From assembly GCA_021740645.1 (NCBI GenBank), contig JAIOZL010000006.1:118118-182117 (forward strand): a DNA stretch of 64,000 nt, read 5' to 3'. The notes below the pieces were generated by a model, which saw only the letters and a list, made by a program, of their open reading frames with translations, was not told where the DNA came from and searched no databases. Below are positions 19,557 through 27,779 of the stretch, piece after piece. Source of the stretch: Bacteroidales bacterium. GTDB taxonomy: Bacteria > Bacteroidota > Bacteroidia > Bacteroidales > JAADJA01. The position numbers were made by a program, and so were the translations under genes. Position 1 is the stretch's first letter, and each line of letters begins with the position of its first letter.

Positions 19557-20519
19557 TTAGAAATTATTTTTCGCTTTTTTCTTACCATTTTTATCGGTAA
19601 TCTTTGCTGCAAATTCCTTTGAAATATAATTTTCATAAGATTCACAAACAATGGTACCAAAGGTGATTGCAGTGTCTATTATCGCTTCCCACTCCGATCT
19701 CCTCAGTGTATGAAGGTCAGATTGCCCAATATTTAATTTTGTTAAACTGTATATAATTCCTGCATTAAAATTATCACCTGCACCAACTGTACTCAGTGTT
19801 GTAATTTGGGGAACTTTGGATGTGAATTCCAGGTATTTTGAATTGAAGTGAACTTTTTTTGGGCCATTTGTATATATCAGAATCTTTTTGGGATCCGCGA
19901 AAATTTTACCACAGACTTCTTTCGATGAATTCAACCCGAAAATTAATTTAAAATCTTCACCTGAACCTCTGACTATATCTGCAAGATCAATATTTTCCAA
20001 TATATATTTCTTGACAAGGGGTAAATCCTTAATGTGAGGTTTCCTGAAATTGGGGTCATAGATGATAATTGCACCTGCTTTTTTAGCGTTTCTTAAAAAC
20101 TTGAGTAGCGGTCTTCTAATTTCCTTTGTGATCGAAAAAAAAGACCCAAATAAAACCAAATCATTTTCTTTAATTTCAGGGAATCGTGCATTTAATCGTT
20201 TTGCGGGATAATTTTTATAAAAAGTATAGCTGGCATCATCATTTTCATCTAAAAAGGCAATGGCTATCGCAGAGGATCCTTCTTTAAACCGATATACATA
20301 CCTTGTACCTACATCATTTCCATTTAAAAAATCAATTATGGAATTTCCAATATCATCCTTGCCAATTTCACTTATTAGGTGTATTGGAAGTTTCATTCTT
20401 CCTAAGCTAACTGCAGTATTAAGCATGGCTCCACCTGCTGTGCCCCCTAATGGTTGGCCGTCTTTAAAAAGAATATCGTAAATTGTTTCACCTATTGCAA
20501 ATATCCTCTTGTGTTTCAT
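19557..20519 (-). CDS. PfkB family carbohydrate kinase
   Basis: 320 aa. It shows the PfkB N-terminal sugar-site signature (GGTAGGAMLNTAVSLGRM near residue 22) and the C-terminal ATP/anion-hole motif TVGAGDNFNAGI with the catalytic Asp. It phosphorylates a sugar such as fructose, ribose or 2-keto-3-deoxygluconate; the substrate is not predictable. It is monocistronic, convergent with the macro-domain gene, and the lysine-rich C-terminal tail is unremarkable. No regulator or transporter of sugars is adjacent. Confidence 0.88.
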   Translation of the reverse strand: MKHKRIFAIGETIYDILFKDGQPLGGTAGGAMLNTAVSLGRMKLPIHLISEIGKDDIGNSIIDFLNGNDVGTRYVYRFKEGSSAIAIAFLDENDDASYTFYKNYPAKRLNARFPEIKENDLVLFGSFFSITKEIRRPLLKFLRNAKKAGAIIIYDPNFRKPHIKDLPLVKKYILENIDLADIVRGSGEDFKLIFGLNSSKEVCGKIFADPKKILIYTNGPKKVHFNSKYLEFTSKVPQITTLSTVGAGDNFNAGIIYSLTKLNIGQSDLHTLRRSEWEAIIDTAITFGTIVCESYENYISKEFAAKITDKNGKKKAKNNF

Positions 20520-20642
20520 ACCATTAATTTAATTGGCAAGTTTACAAAACTTAACAAGAATTGCCATAAATACAGTGATTTATTTTTTGCAATAAATATA
20601 ACATTTCGCATAAATAATAAAAGATAAAATTACATGGAAAGA

Positions 20643-21386
20643 CTACTGTGCATTTTCAAGCAGCTTATCAAGTGTATCACGTTTCAGAGCCTTTGTGAGC
20701 TTCATATCATTTACCAGGTCGTAGTAATCCATTTCAACCCCTATCTTGCTGTTCTTTATCATGGTAATACTTACTGTTTTAATTATATGCCCCTCATCTG
20801 GCCTGTACACATTTTTAGTGTACTCAAACAAATGTTTTTTATGAAATTCTAAAATTTCCTGATCTGTGGGCTGAAATTTACCGGGTAACCACCTGTTGAA
20901 ATCAAGCCTTCTTGCATGATCTGTTTCAGGAGGATATAGGCTTGAAGATGTAAACATATAGGGTCTAGAATTATCAAGGATGGATACCTTAATATCGTTT
21001 TCAGATTTCACCGTTTTATATATCTTATTATCTTCAAATATGAGTAGTGTAAAAGGCTCCAGACCATCAAAATCATAGACATTAAAAAAATGCTCAAAGT
21101 TTACGTGGTTAAAATATTCAGGGATAATCAAACCCCGGCTATGTTTGTAGGGTGGATTAAATTCATGCCTGTGCGAACCGCCATTTAGTAAACTTGCCAT
21201 CCGTCCCGACCGCGACGCACCAATCCACGTGCCTTTACCTTTTGGATCAATTGGATACAAAACCGTTTCGTTCACCGCATTTTTTTCCATTGGTGGTGAT
21301 GAAATTGGTCTTTTAATCGTTTCGTCCCTACTATGTGTAAGTACAAAGGATTGATCACTGAGAGGTATATAGCTTACCGTACACAT
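20643..21386 (-). CDS. NRDE/TANGO2 family protein (Ntn-hydrolase-like)
   Basis: 247 aa. It begins MCTVSYIPL, and the Cys at position 2 would become the N-terminal nucleophile after Met removal. HSRDE follows at ~18-22, the variant of the NRDE motif that names the family. The family links to TANGO2, with roles in heme or lipid handling still debated. It is isolated on the minus strand, with AT-rich gaps of about 120 and 200 bp on either side that show no recognisable element. Confidence 0.8.
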   Translation of the reverse strand: MCTVSYIPLSDQSFVLTHSRDETIKRPISSPPMEKNAVNETVLYPIDPKGKGTWIGASRSGRMASLLNGGSHRHEFNPPYKHSRGLIIPEYFNHVNFEHFFNVYDFDGLEPFTLLIFEDNKIYKTVKSENDIKVSILDNSRPYMFTSSSLYPPETDHARRLDFNRWLPGKFQPTDQEILEFHKKHLFEYTKNVYRPDEGHIIKTVSITMIKNSKIGVEMDYYDLVNDMKLTKALKRDTLDKLLENAQ

Positions 21387-21585
21387 TTTCTTTTATTAAC
21401 TTAGTCTGATTTATACTCAAATACTTTCATTCACTACTGAATTTTATCATATGACTTCACTAAATCTTATATATTTATTTAGTTAAAGGATATTCTGTTT
21501 AGCTTATTCATATAAAAACATAAACAAACTTTAATTAAAATAGTTTGAAAGTGTTGAGTATTATTCCTAAAAAAGATTATAAATA

Positions 21586-22917
21586 TCAGGATGTAAGCTC
21601 AATGAGGGTTATTTCAGGAAGTATCCCTACCCTGCCAGGATAGCCAATCGATCCTATACCTCTGTTTACATAAAGGTATTGGACTGATCCGGTATTTTTA
21701 TTAACCGCGGAATAGAGACCTGCCCAGTATTTGTAAATATATTGAGATGGACTCCACCTTACCCCAGGAATTTCAATTCCAAACTGGGCTCCATGTGTAT
21801 GGCCGGAAAACGTAAGATCAATATGCGTATGATGCCTGGAAACTTTATATTGCCAATGTGAAGGATCATGCGATAAAAGTAATTTAACAGGTACATTCTC
21901 TATACCTATGATCGCTTTGTCGATATCGCCAATCTTTTGAAAACGTTTCATAGAACCCCAGTTTTCAACTCCAATAATTGCTATCTCTTCCCCATTAATA
22001 TTCAGTACTTCATTTTGGTTTCTAAGTAACTTCCAGCCTAATCGCTCATGCAGGCTGTACATATCCTCAAGATTTTTTTGCTTTAAGCCCTCATCATTCC
22101 AGCGTTTATAATCTCCATAATCATGATTTCCCAGTGTTGAGTACACCCCAAACTTACTGTGAATTCGTTTTAGAATATCCTCAAATGGATAGGCTTCATC
22201 TGTGGTATAGTTCACAAGGTCGCCGGTAAAAAAAACGATATCAGGATTTAGGTCATTGATAATTTGTACGGCCTCTTTCAATTCTTTTTCAGAAAGCCAT
22301 GAGCCAAGGTGAATATCTGAGATCTGGACAATTCTGAATCCCCTGAACACTGCAGGAAGCTTTGGAAGTACTACCTGATTTTTTCTCACCCTAAAGTCAT
22401 AAATCCATTTAAACATCCCCATGCTTAGGGTGCCAAAAAACAAGCCCCCCGTTACTATCCCCACATTTTTAATAAACTTACCTCTGGAGAGACGAAATTT
22501 TTCTCCATTTGTGTTTTTCCTGTTTAATCCAGTCAGTCTTCTGAATATTTTAATTAAATCCGATAATAAAATAAGTATTAAAGGAATTAATTTAGCCACA
22601 TATCCAGAGAAGATAATCCCACCATAATAGGCCTTAAAAGAATTTCCCCAATCATCGAATGGATAAAAAACGGAAATTACTGACATACAGATCAGCATTA
22701 GAAAAGGAAGCCAGAATAAAAAACTAATGATCCATGCCTTGATTTTGCTGCCACGCCAAATATTGTTATTATATACGCTATATAGGTATACATCGAGAAT
22801 ATACAGTATTACAAAGCCCGGAAATATTCCAAGGTTTTTGGGGTAAAAACTCCATAAAAAGAAATATATAAACCCCAGTAAAACAATTGAAAAGATTACA
22901 AATAGTACCTTTCTCAT
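21586..22917 (-). CDS. membrane-anchored metallophosphoesterase
   Basis: 443 aa. Four to five N-terminal membrane helices (~5-150) precede a calcineurin-like phosphoesterase domain with the motif series ISDIHLGSW, TGDLVNY, LGNHDYG and SGHTHGAQFG, which carry the di-metal ligands. This fits the YkuE/LpxH-like membrane phosphoesterases that act on lipid or cell-envelope phosphoesters. All metal ligands seem to be present. It lies downstream of the fused aconitase-family gene on the same strand but behind a strong terminator, so it likely has its own promoter. Confidence 0.88.
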   Translation of the reverse strand: MRKVLFVIFSIVLLGFIYFFLWSFYPKNLGIFPGFVILYILDVYLYSVYNNNIWRGSKIKAWIISFLFWLPFLMLICMSVISVFYPFDDWGNSFKAYYGGIIFSGYVAKLIPLILILLSDLIKIFRRLTGLNRKNTNGEKFRLSRGKFIKNVGIVTGGLFFGTLSMGMFKWIYDFRVRKNQVVLPKLPAVFRGFRIVQISDIHLGSWLSEKELKEAVQIINDLNPDIVFFTGDLVNYTTDEAYPFEDILKRIHSKFGVYSTLGNHDYGDYKRWNDEGLKQKNLEDMYSLHERLGWKLLRNQNEVLNINGEEIAIIGVENWGSMKRFQKIGDIDKAIIGIENVPVKLLLSHDPSHWQYKVSRHHTHIDLTFSGHTHGAQFGIEIPGVRWSPSQYIYKYWAGLYSAVNKNTGSVQYLYVNRGIGSIGYPGRVGILPEITLIELTS

Positions 22918-22960
22918 AATATCGGCAAACTTATTAAAACATTCTTGTTATGTAAAAAAA

Positions 22961-22985
22961 CCCCTCCATAAAAAAAATGGAGGGG
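22961..22985 (-). terminator. intrinsic terminator after the aconitase-family gene
   Basis: A perfect 9-bp stem CCCCTCCAT / ATGGAGGGG (22961-22969 with 22977-22985) with a 7-A loop on the plus strand. On the minus strand the stem is followed at once by seven T. It sits 22 bp after the stop of the gene at 23007-24785 and ends that transcript before the phosphoesterase gene. Confidence 0.9.
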
Positions 22986-23006
22986 TGTTGACAGCATAAA
23001 TTATCA

Positions 23007-24785
23007 CTAAGCGTACGCTTTAATGTAATTTACTAACCCTTTGGATCTGAAAATGTTCATTAATTTTTCAGGTAATGGTGAAAATTTAAATTCCTTACCA
23101 GAAATATTGACAGTCCCCTTCTCGAGATCAACCTCAACCTTATCTCCTTGCTTGTAAGCTTCTACTGCTTCTGGTAAAATAATTATAGGTAAACCCTGGT
23201 TCACAGATGAACGATAAAATATCCTGTTTACCGATTTACAAATAACTGCCTTAACTCCTGCATGCGCCAAACCGACGGCCGGATGTTCACGTGAACTGCC
23301 GCAGCCAAAATTAGCTCCTGCAATGATCACATCATTTTCTGATACCCTTTCTGAAAAACTTTCATCAAATCCCTTAAAGAGATGAGGCATAATTTTTTCT
23401 GGTTCTGAACTTAGTACAGCATATGTAAGATTACCGGCAAACATCTGATCGGTATTGAGGTTATTGGTATCGCTATAATTCCAGATTCCGCCACTGTACC
23501 TGTCTTCTTCTTTATTAATCTCGATAGTATCGCTTTTTTCGATAGAATAAGGGTATTTATCATGAGAAACGATGCCTCTCGGATCCACGATCTCGCCAGC
23601 CAGTGCTGAATGGGCGACAGTTGCTGGGGAAGCAAGATAAACATTGGCTTCTTTATTTCCCATACGCCCTTTAAAGTTTCTGTTGGCGGTTGAAATTACG
23701 TTTACATTATCCGCAGGAATACCTTGTCCGGTTCCCAGGCATGGGCCGCAGGATGAAGCCAGCAGATGTGCGCCCGACTCCACGAAAATCTCAGCTAATC
23801 CATCGCGAAGTGCCTGTTTGTAGATTTCACGTGAAGCTGGCACAATAAGCATTATCATGTCTTCAGGTAAGCTTTTTCCTTTTAATACTTTTGCCGCTTC
23901 CTGCAGGTCTTCTAACCTTCCATTGGTGCATGTGCCCACCATCGCATGGTTAATTTTTGTACCAAGTACTTCTGAAACAGCCTTCACATTATCCACTTGA
24001 TGTGGAGCTGCGACAACCGGGAATATTTCGTCGAGGTTGATCTTGATCTCTCTTGAATAAGAGGCCCCTTCATCAGCCCAGATACCCTCCATATGGCTGC
24101 AATAATATTCGTCTAAAACGTCATCAGATGGGAATACGGCATTTTTAGCCCCCATCTCAGAAGCCAGGTTGGCTATTGTCATTCGTTGAGAAATATTCAA
24201 TGTTTTAACACCTTCACCATGGTATTCAATCGATTTATAATCTCCCCCACTTGACCCGATCATTCCAATGATCCATAAAGAAAGATCCTTTGCATACACC
24301 CCTTTTTGAAGTTTTCCGCTTAAGGTAATTTTAATGGACTCCGGGACTCTAAACCAGGTTTCACCCTGTTTCCAGAGGCCAGCAGTCTCTGTACGGTCGA
24401 TGCCAGCTGCAAAAGCATTAAAAGCTCCTGCAGTGCATGTATGGCTATCGCTACCTACTATCACCATTCCGGGTTTGGCATAATCTGCCATTATTTGGTG
24501 ACATATTCCTTTTCCTGCATCATGGAATTTTGAAATCCCCATCTCTTTTACAAGCCCGCGGATATACTGATAATCGTTGGCGAGCTTAGCATTGGTTGGT
24601 GGAGCATTATGATCTAATACAATCAACAATTGGTCAGGATTTGCCACTTTTTCTCCTCCCATTTTTTGAAATGTTCTGGATATACTTGCAGTATTGTCAT
24701 GCGACAAAATAATATCAGGCCTTTTGAAAACGATACTCCCTGTCGGTGCACCGAATATTTTTTCAACAAATGTTTGTTTTGACAT
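23007..24785 (-). CDS. single-chain aconitase-superfamily hydro-lyase (LeuC-LeuD-type fusion)
   Basis: 592 aa. The large-subunit part carries the 4Fe-4S cysteines in VGTCTNGRLEDL and SCGPCLGTG, with VGSDSHTCTAGA upstream. The small swivelling domain follows in the same chain with GCGSSREHPAVG. The length is well below bacterial AcnA/AcnB (about 750-900 aa) and is that of LeuC plus LeuD, so the protein could be a short aconitase, a homoaconitase or isopropylmalate dehydratase. No leu genes are near. I placed the start at ATG 24785 (MSKQTFVEKI); a longer frame from 24824 adds 13 residues of no family character. A terminator follows. Confidence 0.85.
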   Translation of the reverse strand: MSKQTFVEKIFGAPTGSIVFKRPDIILSHDNTASISRTFQKMGGEKVANPDQLLIVLDHNAPPTNAKLANDYQYIRGLVKEMGISKFHDAGKGICHQIMADYAKPGMVIVGSDSHTCTAGAFNAFAAGIDRTETAGLWKQGETWFRVPESIKITLSGKLQKGVYAKDLSLWIIGMIGSSGGDYKSIEYHGEGVKTLNISQRMTIANLASEMGAKNAVFPSDDVLDEYYCSHMEGIWADEGASYSREIKINLDEIFPVVAAPHQVDNVKAVSEVLGTKINHAMVGTCTNGRLEDLQEAAKVLKGKSLPEDMIMLIVPASREIYKQALRDGLAEIFVESGAHLLASSCGPCLGTGQGIPADNVNVISTANRNFKGRMGNKEANVYLASPATVAHSALAGEIVDPRGIVSHDKYPYSIEKSDTIEINKEEDRYSGGIWNYSDTNNLNTDQMFAGNLTYAVLSSEPEKIMPHLFKGFDESFSERVSENDVIIAGANFGCGSSREHPAVGLAHAGVKAVICKSVNRIFYRSSVNQGLPIIILPEAVEAYKQGDKVEVDLEKGTVNISGKEFKFSPLPEKLMNIFRSKGLVNYIKAYA

Positions 24786-24832
24786 AGTGTGTAAATTATT
24801 TTGTAAGAAAAAAATAGTGGGCAAAAATAATG

Positions 24833-24840
24833 TATTTTTG
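24833..24840 (+). promoter_or_regulatory. Bacteroidota -7 box (TAttTTTG)
   Basis: A TAnnTTTG element 51 bp upstream of the LOG-family ATG at 24892. The -33 part is not clear at the standard distance. Confidence 0.45.
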
Positions 24841-24891
24841 AAACGCCTATATGAAAATTAACGTAATGCTAACTACATCTATTAACAGCAT

Positions 24892-25611
24892 ATGAACATA
24901 AATGGTTTAAGTGAAGAAGAAAGAATACGTGATGCAATAAAAAGCAAGACGTGGAACGAACAAATGACAAATGACTCCTGGTCAGTTTTCAAAATCATGT
25001 CTGAATTGGTGGATGGATTTGAGACCCTCTCTAAGATTGGCCCTTGTGTATCCATTTTCGGTTCGGCCAGGGATAAATCTGACTCACCCTATTATAAAAT
25101 TGCTGAAGAAATTGCCTATCTGCTTACAAAAAAAGGCTTTGGAGTGATCACCGGCGGTGGTCCGGGTATTATGGAGGCAGCCAATAAAGGTGCCCATTTT
25201 GCCCAGGGAAAATCGGTGGGGTTAAACATAGATTTACCATTCGAACAAAGGCCTAATCCATTTATAGATCAGGACAAGTTTATTAACTTTCATTACTTTT
25301 TTGTGAGAAAGGTAATGTTTATGAAATATTCGCAAGGGTACATAGTTCTGCCCGGAGGGTTTGGTACTTTAGATGAATTGTTTGAGGCAATAACACTTAT
25401 TCAAACTCACAAGCTCGTGAAGTTTCCGATTATCCTGGTATCCAAATCCTACTGGGAAGGACTAATTAAATGGGTTCATGAACGCTTACTTAATGAAGAG
25501 AAGATCAGCCCTCAGGATTTAGACATTTTCAAACTAGTGGATACACCTGAAGAAGCGGTTTCGGTAATTGAAGAATTTTATATCAAATTTGCTTTAAAAC
25601 CAAACTTCTAA
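24892..25611 (+). CDS. LOG family protein (TIGR00730, Rossmann-fold nucleotide-binding)
   Basis: 239 aa. The motifs FGSARDKSDSPYY, TGGGPGIMEAANKGA and LPGGFGTLDELFE are the LOG (lonely guy) signature; PGGFGTLDE is the active-site stretch of the cytokinin-activating phosphoribohydrolases and of PpnN-type nucleotidases. A bacterial protein like this probably cleaves nucleotide monophosphates to base and ribose-5-phosphate. It is convergent with the papain-like protease gene, 6 bp apart. The length is normal. Confidence 0.9.
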   Translation: MNINGLSEEERIRDAIKSKTWNEQMTNDSWSVFKIMSELVDGFETLSKIGPCVSIFGSARDKSDSPYYKIAEEIAYLLTKKGFGVITGGGPGIMEAANKGAHFAQGKSVGLNIDLPFEQRPNPFIDQDKFINFHYFFVRKVMFMKYSQGYIVLPGGFGTLDELFEAITLIQTHKLVKFPIILVSKSYWEGLIKWVHERLLNEEKISPQDLDIFKLVDTPEEAVSVIEEFYIKFALKPNF

Positions 25612-25617
25612 AAACAG

Positions 25618-27660
25618 TTATTCGGGAATTTGAACAGCAGCTCCACTATTTGGAAGGCAGAAATCGTTCTTGTCTAAGTTATTTACCTCGGAATTTAAAT
25701 TATAATCTGCCTGTTGATAACCGCTATTCCCTGATTGATTATGCCAAATGTTTAGTATATCATTCATATCAACGACTCCAGAGATATCCCCATCACCGGC
25801 TATCATTCCAAATTTTCCTCCACCCAGGTCTTTTTGGGCATTCAATCCGCCAAAAGCTTTATCGGAGGCATCAGAAAAATTATAATTATAAATCCCATCC
25901 TGATTTATCAACGGTATGGCTGACATAATTGGTAAATGGTTACGATGATAAATAACCACATATAAATTGTCCCTAATGTGAAGATTGAACTCCAGGGTAT
26001 CCTTACCTTCCGTATCCGTTAAAGTGCCATCAGGCCTTAATAAAACAGCTTTGTAACCGATTATTGTCCCGGCCACAGCTGATTCCGCAGGGCCATCAGT
26101 TTCTCTTAATTCAATCAGTAACCAATCAACGATATTGTCCGGAATAAATGATAATGATTCATTTCCATCATAATTCCATGGAGCCGTATTAAAGGGTTGA
26201 GATGGTGGGAATTCACTTACCCCGCAAAGTGTTGAATCCATTTTATATCCAGTGAATGGGCCTTCAAGTAATACCTTCAACCTTACTTTTGCAGTTTCGT
26301 ATGAAAAAGCTTTTATACAAAGATCATTTTCAAATCCGGTACCCATACCCCAAGCCTCCCAGGTACCCGTTTCCTCTCTGGACCAGCACTTGCCTGTTTC
26401 TATATGAGGATCGGTATATCCATCTTCATACCCCTCAGCAGTCAGAGGAAAATCTTCGCCGGGTGAATTATAACGAATATGAATATAAAAGTCCTGTCCG
26501 GTATTTATCCTGAGGGGCTCTGGTAAATCGATCATCCAAAATCCGGGGTAGTTACAGTACATTTCAGGAATGGAATATAATAAACCAGATAGGCTGACAC
26601 CATCAAAATAGTTATAAACGTCTGCTTTAAGTTTAGTTCCATAACCCACTGTATATGTTCCTATTCTGTAAAGGAACTCATTTGATTGGGCCGTATATTT
26701 AATAAGACCATAAGCTACAGAATCTTCATAACCCACAAAAGGCCACCCACCTGTTGAATCATATTGATGAATGATCATTTCCGGATCGTAATCTTCATAT
26801 TTTGGCCATATTGCGTTATATTTAAGTACAAGTGTATCCTGGAAAGAAATATAATAAAAACCGCCATCTCCCCATCCTGTGCCATATTGATCTTTTACAA
26901 GCCAGGCACCCTGACCACAGGCTGTAGTTAGAGTATCATTCCATCCCACAATGGCGATAGCATGTGTGGTGGAAGAAGCGCCCTGATAACAATAGGTCAA
27001 ATTCCCGTAAATCCATTGATAATTGGCACTTACCGACCTAAACGTATTGTATACCGGCCCAATGGTCATAATTGTTTCTTTAAATGCATCATGGTCTTCA
27101 GGAAGGTAGCGCGATTCAGGTATATAAGCAGCCGGTGAAAGTCCGGTAGCGCAAACATTATTTGATGGTTGATAAGGATCATCTGCCTCCAGGATAGGCC
27201 CATATCCTCTGACAAGATAGGACGTAGACATAAAATGATGGCCCCATTGACAGGGATCCAAAGTAAACCCATGGCAATTTTTAAGATTGTTTTCCGAAAG
27301 ATCAAAATCGCCTTCTCCTGCAATTTTCCATACTGATTCTATCGATCCATACGTCGCAAAGGCCCAACAAGCCCCGCAACTCAACTGATGCTTAACGGAA
27401 GTTACAAGGGAAGTACCTCCCGGCCCGGCAGTTCGTAAATCAAAGGCAATTGGAAAACTCTCAGCCGACTTTTTAGCCTTTTTTTTATAATATTCCTTGA
27501 AATCAGGTATATAAGGTGATGGAGCAGCATACACATCTCCTTTGGCTTCATATTCGGCTAAAAACTTTTGATAATCAGGATTGACAGGTGCTGTTTTTAA
27601 ATTAGTTTGCGCTGACAAACAAAAGGGAAATATTAGAAAAGATAGAAGTACAAGTTTCAT
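25618..27660 (-). CDS. secreted papain-like (C1) cysteine peptidase with C-terminal dockerin-like repeat
   Basis: 680 aa with a signal peptide (1-17). The C1A peptidase domain lies at ~70-290: catalytic Cys98 in SCGACWAFATYGS and the His in THAIAIVGWND. The third position, normally Asn in an NSWG-type motif, reads KDQYGTGWGDGG here, so the Asn appears replaced by Asp. Beta-rich domains follow (~300-600). The C-terminus has a dockerin-type duplicated Ca2+-loop pattern (GDGDISGVVDMNDILNIW, then DYNLNSEVNNLDKND). No clear T9SS sorting domain is seen at the end. It is probably exported and active in extracellular protein breakdown or in processing of surface proteins. Confidence 0.85.
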   Translation of the reverse strand: MKLVLLSFLIFPFCLSAQTNLKTAPVNPDYQKFLAEYEAKGDVYAAPSPYIPDFKEYYKKKAKKSAESFPIAFDLRTAGPGGTSLVTSVKHQLSCGACWAFATYGSIESVWKIAGEGDFDLSENNLKNCHGFTLDPCQWGHHFMSTSYLVRGYGPILEADDPYQPSNNVCATGLSPAAYIPESRYLPEDHDAFKETIMTIGPVYNTFRSVSANYQWIYGNLTYCYQGASSTTHAIAIVGWNDTLTTACGQGAWLVKDQYGTGWGDGGFYYISFQDTLVLKYNAIWPKYEDYDPEMIIHQYDSTGGWPFVGYEDSVAYGLIKYTAQSNEFLYRIGTYTVGYGTKLKADVYNYFDGVSLSGLLYSIPEMYCNYPGFWMIDLPEPLRINTGQDFYIHIRYNSPGEDFPLTAEGYEDGYTDPHIETGKCWSREETGTWEAWGMGTGFENDLCIKAFSYETAKVRLKVLLEGPFTGYKMDSTLCGVSEFPPSQPFNTAPWNYDGNESLSFIPDNIVDWLLIELRETDGPAESAVAGTIIGYKAVLLRPDGTLTDTEGKDTLEFNLHIRDNLYVVIYHRNHLPIMSAIPLINQDGIYNYNFSDASDKAFGGLNAQKDLGGGKFGMIAGDGDISGVVDMNDILNIWHNQSGNSGYQQADYNLNSEVNNLDKNDFCLPNSGAAVQIPE

Positions 27661-27779
27661 AATTTGATTTGAGAATAGCTACATCACAAAAATAGTATAT
27701 TTCTATTTATGGATAAAGTTACATATTTCCAACTCCTTTCTTGTAAAATAGGTCATGAGGATACGAATAATCCTTACAG

